Below are positions 5,012 to 5,234 of a stretch of 5,234 nucleotides of DNA, piece after piece (the stretch's first letter is position 1; every line of letters starts with the position of its first letter). The position numbers and the translations under genes are program-made. Source of the DNA: RGIG1752 sp045650425 (GTDB lineage Bacteria; Bacillota_I; Bacilli_A; RF39; UBA660); assembly GCA_045650425.1 (NCBI GenBank), contig JAZRRD010000131.1, forward strand, positions 1 to 5,234, written 5' to 3'. Below the pieces are notes generated by a model, which worked only from the letters and a program-made list of their open reading frames with translations, was not told the DNA's origin and ran no database searches.

Positions 5012-5234
5012 TTATAAGAATTTTGTTTCTTCTAATACTATTCCTTCTAAATAATATTTAGGAATATCATTAATTAGACTTTTATTTTTCATACTATTTT
5101 TAGAAGCACCACCTAATATTACTACTTGATTTTTTAATTTAACTTTAGAATCAATATTAACAATCAAATCATTATCAAATGTCTTAAACACCTTATATAA
5201 CTTACCTTTAATTAAGACTTTTTTAACATCTATT
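5012..5234 (-). CDS. C-terminal fragment of an unidentified protein, possibly an alanine-racemase-like barrel
   Basis: The reading frame enters from the right edge and stops at TAA (5012-5014), leaving 73 visible residues. It reads VLIKGKLYKVF, then FDNDLIVNID, then VKLKNQVVILGGASK, ending with YYLEGIVLEETKFL. The order beta-strand GKxYxV, then LIVNID, then VKxxxxVVILG recalls the C-terminal beta-barrel of alanine racemases (xVGRxxMDQxxVDV ... VKxGDxVxLxG), but the diagnostic MDQ is absent, so this is only a suggestion. Several of its codons are A/T-rich like the neighbouring genes. No strong terminator follows; the tRNA promoter begins 25 bases after the stop, so its transcript may run into the tRNA operon. 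That the frame is coding rests on its open length to the window edge and its protein-like composition. Confidence 0.6.
   Translation of the reverse strand, partial: IDVKKVLIKGKLYKVFKTFDNDLIVNIDSKVKLKNQVVILGGASKNSMKNKSLINDIPKYYLEGIVLEETKFL

Noticed and set aside
4990..5016. An AAATTT...AAATTT repeat as terminator of the right-edge gene
   Set aside because: The stem is short and purely A-T with no distinct U-run after it; it is expected by chance in this AT-rich DNA.
1..5234. CRISPR array, insertion sequence, phage or other accessory system
   Set aside because: There are no spaced direct repeats, transposase or integrase frames, or attachment-site duplications at the tRNA ends; all regions are explained by housekeeping genes and their signals.

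Overview
The window is AT-rich chromosomal DNA from a low-GC Gram-positive bacterium (Bacillota; Bacilli-like or a close relative). The signs are Gram-positive-type rpsO and pnp, strong AGGAGG-like ribosome binding sites, sigma-A style promoters with TATAAT boxes, intrinsic terminators, and encoded CCA ends on all tRNAs. Every complete gene stops with TAA, and TGA is not read through in any frame called here, so the standard bacterial code fits. The species cannot be named from this alone.

Layout. On the + strand, 1-1221 holds two genes in one operon: the 3' part of a D,D-carboxypeptidase of the VanY/M15 type, whose frame stays open to the left edge so that its start lies outside the window, and one base later a YbaK/EbsC-family aminoacyl-tRNA deacylase. 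They converge on the rest of the window, which reads on the - strand. A 13-bp hairpin at 1227-1266 lies between the convergent operons and can end transcripts from both sides; one arm is the last codons of pnp.

On the - strand, in transcription order from the right edge, the first gene is the 3' end of an unidentified protein (5012-5234), possibly an alanine-racemase-type C-terminal barrel. It is followed by a near-consensus promoter and a five-tRNA operon, Val(TAC)-Thr(TGT)-Tyr(GTA)-Gln(TTG)-Lys(TTT), closed by a UUCG-loop terminator. Next come a promoter and a membrane-anchored thioredoxin-like protein with a CxxC motif, then a promoter and the rpsO-pnp pair (ribosomal protein S15 and polynucleotide phosphorylase) with an intrinsic terminator between them. 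The rpsO 5' leader folds into a long helix with an adjacent G.U/G-C pair. That looks like a mimic of the S15 site on 16S rRNA and suggests autoregulation of S15.

Overall this is a housekeeping region: translation (S15, five tRNAs, tRNA editing), RNA turnover (PNPase), wall trimming and an extracytoplasmic thiol protein. I see no mobile element, CRISPR array or convincing new system. The points most worth a second look are the rpsO leader, the inverted repeat over the rpsO promoter, the shared terminator overlapping pnp, and the two less familiar - strand proteins.
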